Shown: positions 1 through 14,479, counted from the stretch's first letter. The stretch: DNA of 64,000 nucleotides from Trochalopteron elliotii (GCA_024734555.1 JANPWX010000480.1:2788483-2852482); one strand, 5' to 3'. Numbers and translations: made by a program. The notes: generated by a model not told the origin, from the letters alone.

Positions 1-2930
1 ACGTCCTGTGACGATTTAATTTCTGTAATTTTTATTTCTGAAAAAGGATTGACCCCCCCTCCCCCCAGTTGTTTTAAGTATGTTCCCAAAAGCATTCCCA
101 ACAACAGCAAATCCGTGTGCAATGCTCTCCTCAAATCTTTTGCCTTTCACATACAGGCCAGCTGCTCTCCAGGCACAGCACTGGGCTACAGAACTGGGCT
201 GCTCTGATTTATAACTCAGGTGTTTAAAATAAGGCAATCTAATTATTGACTTGATAGCCCGCAATGTCTGCAGTCAGCAAAGTTTAAAAAATGCAAAATA
301 TTGACAGGATCAGACAAATACATAATGAGGGAGTTATTAAAATGCAAATTGCCTGCCTTCTGGTACTCCTGTGGTGCATGGCATAGGACCCCAGAGCCTG
401 AATCCTTCTAACTCTGTGCTGGTTGGGAGGAAGAAAAGAAACAGAGCTGGGGAAAACAAATGGCCAGAGCTATCACAGGCCAGCTGGATGAGACCCCACA
501 TCTTGGGATTCCCCCAAAGAAAGACAATGACTACATGGGAATGGGAGGCATTGCAAGAACAGGCAGCCCTGCACACACTGGGCTCCAGACTGCTCCAGGA
601 TTTCAGAAAGGTCCTGGAGCAGAGGGAAACCCAACAACACCAGCTCAGTGCCACATCTACACATCTGCTTGGGGGAAACACCAAGAAGTGAAACTTTTTA
701 CAAGTTGGTGAAACGTGCTATCAAAAGGCATGAATGGCACTGCATTAAGATTTATTAAAAAAAAAAAAAAAAGTCCAAAGGAAGGATGTAATGGAAATCC
801 TGCATCCAAACCAACCAACACCTGCCTTTATAGGTTGATAGGTTCAGAAGAAAAAGTTCAGTGCCCTGATCCAGTCTTGAGAAGTCCTAGCTGGAAGGTG
901 AAACAGGGTATTGTTACAAGGCATAGAATTCCTTCCCTTCTCATCTCTGCCCCCCACTTTTTCTTCTCATTTAAATAGCCTTCTAATCCTGTGGACTGTC
1001 TGGTATATGCTTATTATTTTACCTTGCAGACACATTCCTTTAAGTCTGAGGGCTGTGTATGTGTCTAGATGTCTATAATAGAACAAGTAAAATAATACCA
1101 TTCCCAGCTGGGCTGGATGATCTAAGCCCCCACCAGGAGAAAACTTTGATGCATAATATAATTTCATGCAATGTATTTCAGTCATGTTAATATTGCTGTA
1201 ACAACTTCTAAAAATGACTCCAATATAGACAGTGATACCTAATTAACAGGCAAATTCTAAGGGGGAAGTTAAATGCTAATTTTACACTGGCATTTAGCCT
1301 AAGAACTTCATTATGCCATCTTCTATTTTAAACTGTAGCCATCCCACCTTGTGCTGTGCTGCCTCCTGTTCTCAGGCAGCATTGCGTGGAGCACAATAAT
1401 TCCTTGCAAGACAGACAAGGTCACAGTGGTTGGGGCTGGGTACCTGCCTGAAACCAGGAGAAAAGCTGCTCCCTGCCCCCAGGAGCCTGCAGGGACTCTG
1501 GAGCTAAGCTTGAGCCATGCTTGGAAAAGGAATTTTGTGCAGGGCACTAAAATGATGGTTGGGACAGATGGATGTAGCTGCTCAGGACTCCTGAAAAGAC
1601 ATCAAAAGGAAAAGGACACTGCAGCAATCCAATCCCCAGTGAATGCTGGCCCTTTCCAGGACCTGGTTAGAGCAGCCATGGGCAATGTGGGGTCAGGCAG
1701 CCAAAGGTTCCACACCACTGGTGAGCAGCACTGACCAACCAGCTAACTCTCCACCTCATCTTTGGGATAAATAAAATCCAAACCAGATGGCACTTAAAAC
1801 ATTGGCAGTGGCAAAGGTGCAGAAAAGTATTGAAAAATGCTACAGAATACTTGAACTTACAGCCAGGGCTGTGGTGAAGCTGCATCAGATTTGCATAGAA
1901 ATTAGATGCCTCGTTAGCTGCAGATAGATGCACAACTGCCCAAATTTAAACTTCCTCCTTTCCCCAGCTCACCACAGTCATTACAAATCATGTGGCTGAA
2001 TGAAAGCTGAAAAAGCTCTGAGAACTTGGCACTTTTGCTGCAGAGAGTCCCACAATAAATGAGGGGCAGCACTGATAATATCAAAACCACATTTTCTGCA
2101 AAGCAACCTGCTATTGTTCATATGTAAAACACATCATGTTGCTAGGAGGGAACAAACTGTCCTGCACTTTACAGATAGCCTTTTTATTACAGATTCCCCC
2201 TGACTGTGACTCAAACCCCACACAATCCACACACCCCTTCTTTTTAATAAATGCACAAGACACATGACATGGCTGGATGATGTTCTGCTGCTTTGGACAG
2301 AGGTTTCAAGTGCAGAGTTGGAGGTATATTAAACATAAATTATTAACAAAAGTTAAGGAATGAAAGCAGAGCAAAGCATCATCTGCCCAACTAAAGTCAG
2401 TTCCTGAAACATTTTGAGCAGCATCTCCCTGTTCTCAAATCAAATGGGCTGGAGGCAGCACAGTACACAAGAGCCCTGGTCCCCACAGCATCCCTTCCTG
2501 GTCTCCCCATCTTTCTCTCCCTGAAGCAATTCAAAAATCCTGAAGGCTTCTTGGCAAGCCTTAGTTTTTCTCCCTCCCTCCCTCTGAAGTGACAGTGGCT
2601 AGGTGGGGTTTAGTTTTGTGAGCACTAGACCCTTTTTCCTGAAGCTAAAAATGTTTGTATAGATGGGAACAAGCCTGGACCACGTGCAGGAAAATCTAGT
2701 GCATTGCTTATCAGTCAATTTGGCTTCACACCAAGAGTAACACACTGCTATAAAGGGCCAACACAGTGTGAAAAAGGAGCTGTTCTACTAGAATACACTC
2801 CGTTAATTCTGGTTGAACTGACATTCTCCTAGGACAAGAGCTCAAAACACATTTAGACTGCTGTACTAAGCGTGGCAGGGAATGGAGCAGCAGGCTGGTT
2901 TCTCTGGTGTCACTAAACAACAGGCAGACA
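1..2930. other. unique non-coding DNA
   Basis: No gene, exon or known repeat was recognised. The stretch holds short C-rich (about 54-67) and A-rich (757-772, a run of 16 A) homopolymers. Open frames reach at most 127 codons (1,351-1,734, plus strand), overlap one another on both strands and resemble no family I know, so I treat them as chance. Confidence 0.55.
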
Positions 2931-2972
2931 CCCCCCCCTTTCCCCCACCCCCTCCCCCCCCCCCAAAAAAAA
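2931..2972. repeat. C-rich then A-rich simple tract
   Basis: Eight C, then short C runs broken by T and A, then twelve C followed by eight A. It is a low-complexity tract; on the minus strand the G runs could fold as a G-quadruplex. Such tracts are prone to sequencing error, so the exact length is uncertain. Confidence 0.85.
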
Positions 2973-4601
2973 TCTCTTGAGAAAGCAAACATGGGACAAA
3001 CTCTCACAGCATCATCTTCCACCAAAATAACATTCCAGGTTTTAAACAAAAAATCCCCGCCACCCTAGAAGGGAAAAAACCCCCTAAAAGTGAAAAAATT
3101 CCAGCCTTGGTCGACTTACAGTAATTGTCCTTTATAAGAAGAGCCCTCTAGTTATGTGAAATGACATTGCCTGGGCGCCCCAGGCTCCCCGTGCTCTGCA
3201 CAGGAAGGAAGCAGACACACATCTCTTTAAGAGCCATTTCCTCTCTGCTCTATTAATTTCAGAGATTAAGCAAGCCACTCCTCTGTGGCACAACAGAGCA
3301 AGATAGAGCCATTGTGTTTGAGGAGAGTCCTGCTCACTGGCTTCCTACCTTTTTCAGTGGGGAGAGGGGATGCATTAGCACTTTGTTCTCAGATGAAACA
3401 CCAGAAAACTTCCAGCAGCTCTAAAATTTCCCTTATTCTTAAATTACAGTTTCAGCACAGAAGAGGCCAGCAGCACCATTCCTTCCCCCCCCTCACTGAT
3501 GAGGGTTTCAGTGTCTCACTGACACAGTTCAGGATGTGAAAAAACCAAACCAGTTGCATTAGAGGAGGACTTTTCTTTTCAAGGTCCTGAATCAACAGGA
3601 CTTATTTAATCAGGATTATTTTGCCCGGACACACACATCCCAACCCTCCTGTCCCTCCCTGCCATGTTGAACCTGAAGCACTAAATTTACCATCAATATT
3701 TTTCCTCTTCTTCTCTTCCTTTAAATTTTTTCCTCTTCTTTTTTTTCCCCTTAAAATTTATACACTCTTTTGGCTCTTTTGCTTGCACAAAATCCCTTCA
3801 GCTCGTACCAGATGACCTTTAATAACACGGAGACCATCTCCTCTCCATTTCAAAGACTAACACCACAGCTCATGTTGAAGCCTGGGATTACATGGGCAAC
3901 CAAAGCAAGCACCAGCTGACCAGAGCCTCGGCTGTTCCTAAAGTTTTCTGATGGAAGAAGAGAGAAGCAGGAAAAGATTCAGCCAATGAAGGGTAATTTG
4001 GGATTCCCCACTCCAAGCCTGGGTTTCCACATTTCCTCCTGAAGCTCACTTAGGTGTTTTATCCTCAGTTTTCCAGGTTTCTTTCCAGGCTGGGAAGGAA
4101 CAAGGGCCCTTTTGGAGTCAGTAGGAAATGCCAGTTTGCGGGGGCGCACAGAGCTGCAGGATCCTCCAGACAAGTTCACATTTCTTTCAGTGTAAACACG
4201 GCCCTGGCTAAACAGAAATGCCATCAGCAGCAAGCAGATACTTTCAGGGGGAGGGGGGGAGAAGGAGATAACACACTGCTCAGGGCTTTTGAGCAGCAGC
4301 AGCAGCAGGAGAAAGAGCGATCCCCTGGCTGAAGCAGGAGCGTGTGAGCCAGAATACTGTTTGTACTGTACCTTCCCTTGCAACACAGAGTCAGGAACAC
4401 AAAACTCATCCAGATAAAACAATCTGCCCATTCAGCAGCTTTCTTTTCATGAGCTGCTTCATCTTTGCAGGCTGCTCCCCCCCGCCACTCCCCTCCTCTT
4501 TTCCCCTCCCCGCTTCCCAGCCGCCAACTGAAAACTTGAGAAAGAAAAGAAAAGGAGAAAGGAGTTGTTCAGACAAAGGGCTGATTCTCTGCGGAGGGAG
4601 G

Positions 4602-4602
<1 letters not shown>
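2973..4602. other. unique non-coding DNA with a possible conserved block
   Basis: No gene recognised. About 3,095-3,260 is free of simple repeats and has a mixed composition with homeodomain-type TAAT cores (around 3,122 and 3,250), as seen in some conserved non-coding elements, but conservation cannot be judged from one sequence. A short (AGC)5 run sits at 4,292-4,308, and pyrimidine-rich DNA at about 4,474-4,525. Confidence 0.45.

Positions 4603-4638
<36 letters not shown>
4603..4638. repeat. (CA)18 microsatellite
   Basis: An uninterrupted CA dinucleotide run of 36 bases. It lies inside a long chance open frame and accounts for its alternating His-Thr stretch. Likely polymorphic in length. 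Confidence 0.97.
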
Positions 4639-4641
<3 letters not shown>

Positions 4642-4980
4642 AAAACACGGTCACGGTGTTCTGGGCACAGTGCTGGCACGTTGCTCTGCCAGCAGTTGTA
4701 GGAGTCTGCTCCCCAGGCTCTGCTTCAGGTTTTGGGAGCGTGCATTTAGGAAAAGGAGGGAGCTGTGGCTCCTGCACCTCCAGCTGCTGCCTCCTGGATG
4801 AGTTCCTGGCCAATATTGCAGCTGGGTGTTTGCACCTCTGCACCTTCTCCCAGCAGCTACACGGGGCAGGGCCCTTGCAAGCTTTTGCCTGTCTGTTGTC
4901 AATAGAAATCTTAACCCCATCCAGGGATTTTTCCTCTGGGATATTCTCTTGCAAAAACCAGTTTGAGGTGTGGGTTGTTG

Positions 4981-5013
4981 TTTTTTTTCTTTCTTTTTTT
5001 TTTCGTTTTTTTT
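4981..5013. repeat. T-rich low-complexity tract
   Basis: Thirty-three bases of T broken by two C and one CG step. No repeat-element body could be recognised next to it, so I do not call it a retroposon tail. Confidence 0.85.
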
Positions 5014-7561
5014 CCCTACTATTAAACAGAGAGACTTTTCTGGTGTATGAATGCAAATCACCAGTTCATATTGCAGAGGTGACTCAACAGCCATTTAGAT
5101 GCCAACATGTAGTTACTTCTGGATGGAGCAGGATGTGATTCAGCAACTACAGGCAAGTAGCAGTGTATTCATTTCATCTTCAAGATTCCTTTTTTTTTTT
5201 TTTAATAAATTAAATAAAAATTCAGTTTATTCATTTTTACTTTGTTGGGATTTTTTTACTACAATCATTACTGGTCTGACATAACTCTTCTCTAGTATTC
5301 AGAAAACCTATGGGGAATTGTAGTATTGCCACACACATGTTTACCTTTACATAGTGCTTTACATCAAGGTCGGCAGGGGGGAAGCAAACTATCTGAGTAG
5401 TCCTGGAAGATCTAAAATGCAGGATTTATTAGTTTTAATACTAAAATATTAAAAAATCTACCTTGATCATAAACTCAGGAGCTTTGAGTCACTGAAGAGA
5501 CAGGGATATTTTTTTTAAAAAACTTGTAATTTTGGAGTTTAGAAGCCCAGACTAAGTGACAATATTAAAATCATCAGTCACAGCAACCCTGTTTCCAACA
5601 CACAAACCTTTTCTCACATCTTCTATACAGGCAAACCCTATTCACTTATTGCCTTTGTGCCCAACCTGACTAAAGAAACAAATGTGCTCTTTGCCACCCA
5701 CTTTGTGTCTGGACCAGGACTTTGCATTAGAGAGAATACCATGCTTATTGACAGATGTTTTGGTCCCCAAATCTGGAAAACAGCTCCCCATCTACTTACA
5801 GCTCACTGCAAAACAAATCTGCACAGGATTAGTTAAAACCGTGAACTTAAGTGTTTGGATAAGAACCCTTTTTCTAAAGTGCAATAATGGCCTATTAGCA
5901 CTCATTTAAATCGGCTCCTAATGGAGGTAAATAAAACGAAAAGGATTGTTTTCACCCTGCCTGCCTAAATCCCAGCACACAGCAGCTGATGAGCAGCGTC
6001 ACTGCCTTGTTCAGACAAGACCCGAGTCCTCCTGATTTAAATTCTGCCCTGAACAGTTCACCTTTCAGATGTGTTAAATCTCAGCCCTGCCATGCAATAG
6101 TTACCTTCATCTAGGGTAAAAGCACAACACAATAAACACAAACAGGGCTCAGCATTCTAGAGGCACTTTGAGGAAAAAAAATTAAATTAATCATAGGGTA
6201 TGATCGCTTCAAAATTTGGTTATTCAGAAATCACCAGTGTTTCTTTACACAAGGAAATATTTTTGTAATCTTTGCCAGACACAAAACCAGGAGCAAGGAA
6301 TTAAGCAATGAGCTAAAAATGGTTCAACTCTAAAAGCAGATTGTAAAGCAAAGGGGAAAACTCCCAGGGAAAGCCGAGAATGAGGTTTCTTAATCTTACA
6401 CTGAAGGGTCATAAATGTGCAAGCTCAATACCTCACAATCCTTTTTGAGTAAATAAAGGTTTAAAAATGTTCTTTCTTTAGCGTGACTGAATTCCTTCCC
6501 AATGTGACCTCAACATGCCATTCCTCTGTCTTTATCTGCCGACGCAGCAGAGCTGTTGACCTTTCACCAATGACCTGAGCAATCAATAAACAGCCCACAA
6601 ACTCTCTGCACAGAAATGCTCCACTGACGAGCTCCTCCTCGCTCTCTGCAACTCCTGAACTTTTCCTCAGGCCCTGGGCTGTGCGTCACTGTGACTTAAC
6701 AAACAACACGGGGCTCAGAAATGCATTTTCTTGGGCATTTCCTATCCAAACATATTAAACCTGTAAGTGGTTTTGCTGTTGTTTGCAGTGCCACAAGCTG
6801 CTTTCGTGCTGCTGTAGGAGCTACAAGATCTCTGCCTCATGCTAAGCACTTCGTGTTGACTTCCAAGGACAGAATCCAAACTCAAAATAACTCAAATATG
6901 CTCAAACTGTTGGAGAGTAAGATAACAAATCAAGAAAACAAAAGATCTTATTAAAAACTTGCCCAAAAACCAATTGGCAAAATTGCACCTTAACATCATT
7001 AAACAAAAAATTAACACAGTCAGTTAGAGATGCCTGGAATAAGAAGAGAAATTAAGGCAGGTCAGAAAATACCAGTGTTACTATGGGTGTCTCTCAGACG
7101 AGTTCCAATGCTGTAAATTCTGTTGTACTGTCACACTACATGAAAAGGGGTCGAATGCAACTTTTCTATCAATATGATTTATGAAATCCTGACTCAAACA
7201 GAGCCGTATTTTAAAGGTGTTACAAAAAGGGGAACCAGTCAAAGTGCTGCAATGTGTGTTACTGGGGTACAGAGGAGGGAACAACCATTCCCTGCAGTGC
7301 TGGCAGCAAACACACCAGAGCATTGATCAAGATCTGAGAAGCCAAAAGAATGAAAACTATCAGATATCAGCCATAAAGTGAAATGAAACTAATTAGCCCA
7401 TAGAGTCTTCATCAAACTGAGTGAACACAAAGGTAAAGCAGGGCTGCAAGTATTGAAAAGGGACTTAAGATTATTGAAACTGAAAAAAATAACAGTTTGA
7501 AGAGCTTATTCCCATGACAACTGAAATGCTTAACAGAGATGGAATTTCTCTACATCTCCAC
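5014..7561. other. unique non-coding DNA
   Basis: No gene recognised. It contains a T14 run at 5,190-5,203. The stretch 6,480-6,720 is richer in GC and CpG than its surroundings and carries two TGACCT motifs (6,557-6,562 and 6,571-6,576) as a direct repeat with 8-bp spacing, the half-site bound by nuclear receptors. Whether it is used is unknown. Confidence 0.45.
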
Positions 7562-7614
7562 ATATACATAAACACATATATATAAACTTCTTAGTCTATA
7601 TATATTTATATATA
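7562..7614. repeat. AT-rich simple repeat
   Basis: Imperfect (TA)n and (CATA)n DNA including two runs of TATATA. It is low-complexity sequence without an attached element. Confidence 0.85.
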
Positions 7615-8221
7615 CAAACCTAAGGAAGAGCTTGCAATAGCTCTTAAAACATTAATATTTGCTGATCCAAGATGCCTAAAGTTTCAAAACCCAATAAACC
7701 TGCCAAAATTTGCTTGAACTGCTACTTGCTTGTATCATCCACATACTCCAGAAGACTGACTTATTGTTTCCCTCCACACCATTAAAAAAAAAAAAGGTAG
7801 CATGATTAAACTGTTTTCTGAATTGTTCTCTTACATTAATAATGTAAATCAGCACTAAGTGAAGAATAACATGATATTCTTTTATATAGGGATTTTTTCA
7901 GTATGTTTTATTTAAGTATGTTCACTGGGCATTGTTACAACCCACTAATGATAAAGATCAGGTCTTTAAAGGGCAGTGGCAGCAAAATTTTAATAAAAGT
8001 GATAAAGTGATGAACCTGCTTGTTGCAGAAGTGAGTGTTTGCATTACTGCCCACACTGCAGAGAGCTGCAATGTGTGCAGCAGCTCTGGGTTACTTATTT
8101 ATCCTTAATATAAACAAGCCAGAGTGGTTCAAATAGCAGCATTTAACAGATTGCACTGATGGATCAATACAATATTCCACCGAAATTAAACTTGAAGCAG
8201 ACAAGAGCTATCAAAGCCTTT

Positions 8222-8222
8222 A

Positions 8223-8273
<51 letters not shown>

Positions 8274-8290
8274 TAATTAATAATAATAAA
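8222..8290. repeat. (TAA)n microsatellite
   Basis: About 22 copies of a TAA/AAT trinucleotide, almost perfect over the first 47 bases and interrupted near the right end. On the minus strand it reads as a leucine run in a chance open frame. Confidence 0.96.
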
Positions 8291-11200
8291 CAAACACTTG
8301 GCCTTCTTGTAATATCTAAGTCCAGATCTTACAGCAGGATTCCATGGGTGGGAGCCCCTGCATTTCACCTGAGCTGTTCCATGCCTGGCCAGGCTGCCTG
8401 TGAGAGCTGCTGAGCACAGGAGCTGCCTGAACCAACCCCCAGGTATTTCTGCAAATAACTTGGTGAAGGGAAAAGAATATCCTCAGATATCTACACGTTA
8501 CAGCAATTTCTCAGTGTAAGAATGGGAGTCAAACGTCCTGTTTGGGATTGCCTAAATGACCTGGCACAGATTTCCAGGTGGGCACCTCTCCTGCGTGGGC
8601 TGTGAGTGCAGGATGCTGCCTCGGGAAGGACGTGGTGTGACTCTGCTGGACAAGGCACACAGAAAACCAGGAGCCCTTGGCTCTCAGCCTGCCTCACCTG
8701 CCTCACTGTGACTGCATCACCCCACAGTGCTGCACGCTCACAGTGCTCTGACAAGAGGGACAAAGTGGAAATAATACAGTGGAAGAAGAAAATGCAAGCC
8801 CACCTTCCTTTTTTTTTTTGCCTCTCAGGATGTATAGAAAAGCCCTTGAAATCCCAGCACTCTCCAGGTCAAAGCTATGTGGGAATACTTGAGCTGTGCT
8901 GGGTTTTTGGCTTTAGTTTTGGTTCTTTTAGTTCTCTTTTCTTTTTTTATTTTCCTTTTAATCTAGATGGAATTAATTGAAAGTGCTGCTTAAGAAGAAA
9001 ATAAGAATGTAAAACTGGAGAAGCATGATAAGTAGGTGTATTAATAAACAGGCTTCTAATTTCTTATCTTTGATGGTATTCAGTACTATTTTAAATATTC
9101 TCTAAAGAATCACAAACATACAGAAGGTCATATATAAAATCCCTGATGAAGCAATTTAATGCTAAATTACAGCTGAAAATAGGTAAGCCCAACTCTTGGG
9201 ATCTTGGGTATTTTCAAAGACTAAAACAGAACCAACACTACCCAAAAATACCGTGTGTTTTCAGATTTTTAAATATTTATTCCTTAAATTAAATAGAGCA
9301 GGATTAGCTGGTTCTTACAGCTTAGCAGGAAACAATTTAATTTCCAAGCCAATTGTATATTGACAGTTGGCAACAATGGGTTTACTTTACAAAAGGAGAA
9401 TGGGAAAATAGTTGTGCATTTCTGAAACACTTCCAGAGATTTCCTTTGAGAACACGTTGAGTGAAAAGTACACAAACAGGCATTAAACATGAATGTAATT
9501 TAATAAATATCCACTCAGCTATATGGTGTGATAAATAGGTAATAAGAACATAATACAGGCATTTACCTTTCAGCTTCCAAAGGAGCTGGAAGCTAAAACA
9601 ATAATACTTTCATTAGACTCTCCTGCCTGGCATCAAGAGCCAATTTCCACCTATTAATATGGATTTCTATTACCTGCCTTGTGAATACTGTTAACCCATT
9701 TATCAAGCAAGAAGCCATATTTTTGTCACTTACTACAAGCAGAAGGGGAGCAGAAGGATTGCTAAACCATGTCACATTAGAGCATCAGATTAAATCATTT
9801 GACCTAGAAGATATTCCACTTACATTTAAAAAGGAAAAAAAAAACCAAAAACACACTGCAGCCCTGCTTGTCTCACATTCAGTAAGATCTCTACTAGCAG
9901 GACCAAATTTTTCCTCGTGGTGTCAGGAGGAAAAAAAGAAAGCAAAAAAAAAAAATCAGTCTGCAGGCTAATTGTAAACTGGGTGCATGTGTAATTAAAC
10001 ATGCCTCATTGGTTCTCTTGATCTGTCAATAGTGGGTAGGAGGAGGTTGATTTAAGTTAAACGACTCAAGTCTTATGAACATTTGTCCCTTTTTGTGTCC
10101 TCTAAGCAAAGCATCACTGAACAGAACCACAGCCAAACATGAGGAGCCAGGAATTAAATGTTTATTATTCAGACTGCAGCGGTGCCCAGAAACACACTGG
10201 GCACTTTTTTAAGTGCAAAGGGAGGTGGGGGGACAGGTCCTTTTCTCCAGGATTGCCACCAGGACCACACAAACCCCCCACCCTGAGCACGGGGTCCCTG
10301 TCCTGCTCCCCTCCTCCCGCGGCAGGAGATGAAGGGGGGGATGCTGGTGCTGTGGCAGAGATGACAGGCACACAGCCATTAATCACCTTTGTTGCTAAAC
10401 ACACGAAATTCCCACTTCCCCACAGCGCTGAGGGCTCCTTGTCCTCACACCCAATTCTCGGCTGCAGCGAGCAGCACTCAGCAGTTAATGGGTGCAAATG
10501 AGCATTTAGCTTTAGTACCTCCCTGCTCCACCACTCACCTCTCAATAGGGGATCAAGAGTATAAATTTTTCTTGCTATTCACACTGGACCAGATTATAAA
10601 ACCTGTCTGCTTCCATGGCTGTGATAAAAGCTCCACAATCTGCACCTCAGCCACTTTCTCTGGAGCAGTGACCCAGGAGCAGTACCTGTATTCCTCCCAC
10701 TCTACACAGCTCAGCTACAGATGCCAAAAATACTTAAGACCTGAATCCACAAGGGATATATACAGGATCTGGTAAAGCCACAGAATGTGAGCAAAGTTTC
10801 TGGAGCTACAATACCTCACATTTTCTGTTCTGTGTTCACTGGAGTCATGGAAGATATTGAAATTGAACTGGGATGTCTCAGCATTCCTTGCCTCATTCCC
10901 TACTGCTGAAAGGCCACAAACTTGATCACTTGACTTCCACCACTTGGTGCTTGGTTGCCTCCCCTCACCTGCCTATTCTTGTTTCAATTCAATTTTGTCA
11001 AGCCACTGACATTTCCCTCTGTGCATCTTTTTGTAAGACTCCCATACAACTTCCACTCCTGGCACAGCAGAAAGCTTCCAGCACCACAGGTTCCAGTGGG
11101 GCCAAGGGACCTCCAAAACTCCCACTGAGAAAAGAATATTTCTCTGTTCCTTCCCTGAAGCATCACAGTGATCCTTAAGTTAGGGAGTTACTCAGAAGTC

Positions 11201-14200
11201 ATTGAGCAATCAGGCTGCTCATTATACTCCTCAATGAAATCATTACCACGAGTAATTCTCAGTGCAGTACTACAGGTTAGCCAATCTTACATCCTCTTCA
11301 AAAGACTCAAAGAAGTTCTGCACCTCTGTGAAAAAGATTTTTAATTCCTCTCATGCTCTCGGGTAGTAGTTTTATCCCATATTTCACTGTTTCTCAGACT
11401 GCAAGTTCATGCATACCCATTTATTTCTCAGTGGTCCTTTAATCCTTTTCTGTTCATGCTGCAGCTCAGCACAAGGATGAGGGTATCTCTATAAGCCATG
11501 TGCTCAGGAGGCTCTATCAATATGCATGCATGGTGCAAGGCAGAAACATATTTCTGCTGAAAAAGAATCAGAAGTTGGGGTCAGACGTTTTATACTTGAG
11601 CCAGATTTTGATAAGACATATTAGGAATTCATAGGGCTTTTATCATTTTCAACAGCAAGAGGATTAGACCCTACACTGACAAGAGCAAGAACATCAGCTG
11701 TTAGAAGAAGTATGTGCCACACTGAAATATAGCAAAGCACCTGAAAGACAAAATGTATTGCCTGATAAAAAACACTCTAAGCACTTCCAAATTCAACCCA
11801 GTGATGACTTGCCGAGTCAGTGCTTCATTTGTCTGGCAGAGTCAAAATTACAATGACTTCTGTTCCAACACTCAAAAATGCAACAGACGTGCAAAGAGAA
11901 GCCAGGATTTAAACCATGGCCTCACACAACAGCAAGGATTCAAACTATGCATAATATATACTGATGCTTAGGCCACAGGGAAGAAAGGAACAGTAAGAAT
12001 CTTTATTTGGATTCTGAAATTTTATTGCAGCAAGTTTGCAATGCTGACAAAAAGACCAAAGCAATTTTTTTTTTTTAACCCATATTGAGGAAAAGGTAAA
12101 GATAATGATTCAAAAAGCCCCAGTCTCCTTCCGGTCTGAAGAAAGATCCCAAAACCAAAAAGAATCTCAGTTTCATCCTTCTTCTCCCTAAAATATTCAG
12201 AGTGCTGCAAATGTGTTACAAACTAAATGACTTTTTGTACAGAACTTCTAAAACCCTTGACTTTTAATAAGGTCGTGCATCATTTGATTTTAATTACAGA
12301 TTTTTTTTTATCCCTTAAATTTGACTAAAAATGATGTGATTTACAAAGCAAACAAGCCAGTTAAACAAAGCTAATTAAATTCACTAGAGACAGCCTTGGT
12401 TTTCCCCTCAGTGAGTGTTTATTTCAGCTCCCAGTGCTCTGATAGCTCCTGACAGCTTGCTGGGACACAAGAAAGAAGTAGGTCAGGGTAAGCTGGAATC
12501 AGCAGCAGAGGATCCCATTAGACAGGCTTGTAGGGTAATACGGAGATCGAGGAAGTGTGTGATGTAGTGACAGTGTTAGAGACACATAACAAACAGCCTG
12601 AGGACAGCCTCCAGCAGAACCTGTACATTTATCTTCTCTGTGTTATAATGACCTCTCACATGGCTTATCCAGGCTGTGATTTCTCTGTGTACAAGAGGTG
12701 CTGTACAAACCTAACGACCAAAATGTGCTCCTGGCTGGGCAGGCAGTGCCCAGCCAGTGCCTCTGCCCCCACACAGCCATCCCTGCTCCTTTGGGGTGCA
12801 GGGGGCTGTGCATGGATCTGTGCCCCCATTCCAGCTGGGAATGCAGGCAGGGAACTCCCTGCACATACACAGATCAAAGCACAAGAGGACTGGTTTCTCC
12901 TAACCAGCTTCTATAAACATTATACTGATGATGGTGGTTGCAGTGCCCACGCTGGAGCTGAATATACCAAGCACCCCAAAGTGGCAGGAAAAGCCACTGT
13001 GGCAGCTGGGGAGTGCAGCAAACCCGTGTGATGGGTCACAAAGGATGCCTGCTCCCCACTGAGCTGTGGTCTGGGGGCTCCTGGGGAACCAGCACCCTGG
13101 TCCTTTCATGCCATCGGATGAGGCAGGAGGGTTTGGGTCTGTCTTCCCATACCACAGCACCTCTGATTTTGGGAGCTGGCAGGGAGGAGAGGCTGAGAAA
13201 TTTATGGCTTTTGCTGAGTTTGCTGTGAGATAAATAAACATCAGCAGAACCAGGGAGGAGAACAGAATCAAAAAGACCAGAGTGATCCATGTAAAATATG
13301 AAATGTTCTATGTACCACTGTTTCAGATGACTTAATGTGTGTTTCTACCACATGTGTATGTACCCAAATACTTGCTAATGCAACTCTTCCTTCCTGAGGA
13401 AAAGTATAAAGGTATTTTGTTGAAGTGCCTGGGCGTAAGAGTGGAAAACACACCACCATAAACTCTCCAGTTTTAATATTAAGTCAGAGGCAAGTGGAAA
13501 AGCAGAGTGCTAACTCCCCTTGTTCTTGTAATTGTTGTTCACACCACTAAAAGTCTAAACTCTCCCCACCATCTCTGGCAGTGCTGTACATACACCAAAC
13601 ATTTAAATTATGAGAGTCCATTTCTCAGGCTCAGAGCCAGAGAGATTCTCCCCAAAGCCAAGCTGTGTGGCTCACATTAAAAGGAGAGCACAAGTGTGTG
13701 CTGTCTCAGAAAACAGGTACCTTTGACAGGAACAATTTGAATCGCCATGGGCATAAACAAACACAAATGGAGAATTTTGTTCAGAGCTCAATACATTCAC
13801 TCTGCTCAGAGATGTCTCCAGCATCCACTTTACTTGGAGTGCCCAAGTGACTTGGTTTGCAGCAGCAATGGGGGTCATCCTAACAAAACAGGAGTTTCAT
13901 TTTTCTCACCCAGGATTCACTTCCCCCTTTACTCAGTAAGAGTGAATCACGCTCAGTATTTATCCCCTCTGTTTCTCATTACAACCTCTCTGCAGCACAA
14001 TCCCCATCCTGTGGCAGCTGTGCTTCCTGTTCTTCAGGGGGTCACACTGTGTGGTCACTTGCACCCACCCATTTTATGACACCACACATCCCTTTCCTGC
14101 AATTTTTTCCTTAAGCAGACAGTTCCACTGACTTCACAGAGGTTTGGACTGATTGACACCTATTTGCTCCACCCCTGAGCACCGAGGTAAAATCCCAACG

Positions 14201-14479
14201 TCCTAAAGAAAAACAAGCAAGTCCTAACGAAAATATGCATTAGGATAAAAGCATTAAAATAAAGGAAGACAATGAGAATGATCAGAGCAGCACTGCCTGC
14301 AAGGAAGGAAGGAAGCTTTTAATAGCACTAAAATATAAAATTGATTTGTACACATATTTGATAAAAATCAATACAATTAGCAAGTAACTGAATACTAGAA
14401 AGGGAAATTGATTGCTCAAGGGCCCAGAGGACTCAGGGCAATCAGTCCATTCTTCTAGCTCCTCCACTCTTAATAAAAA
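8291..14479. other. unique non-coding DNA
   Basis: Six kilobases without a recognisable gene or interspersed repeat. There are A-rich patches at 9,831-9,850 and 9,930-9,956 and T runs at about 12,066 and 12,301. The longest open frame (12,555-13,031, plus, 158 codons) has no recognisable domain and overlaps open frames on the other strand. About 12,720-13,180 is locally GC-rich but not CpG-rich. Confidence 0.5.

Noticed and set aside
4292..4308. (AGC)5 as a polyglutamine-coding repeat
   Set aside because: Only five units, and in a frame without other support for coding.
4344..5138. 264-codon plus-strand open frame, with a 216-codon frame opposite
   Set aside because: It runs through a (CA)n microsatellite and T-rich tracts, which lack stops by composition. 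The product is low-complexity and no domain or splice context was seen.
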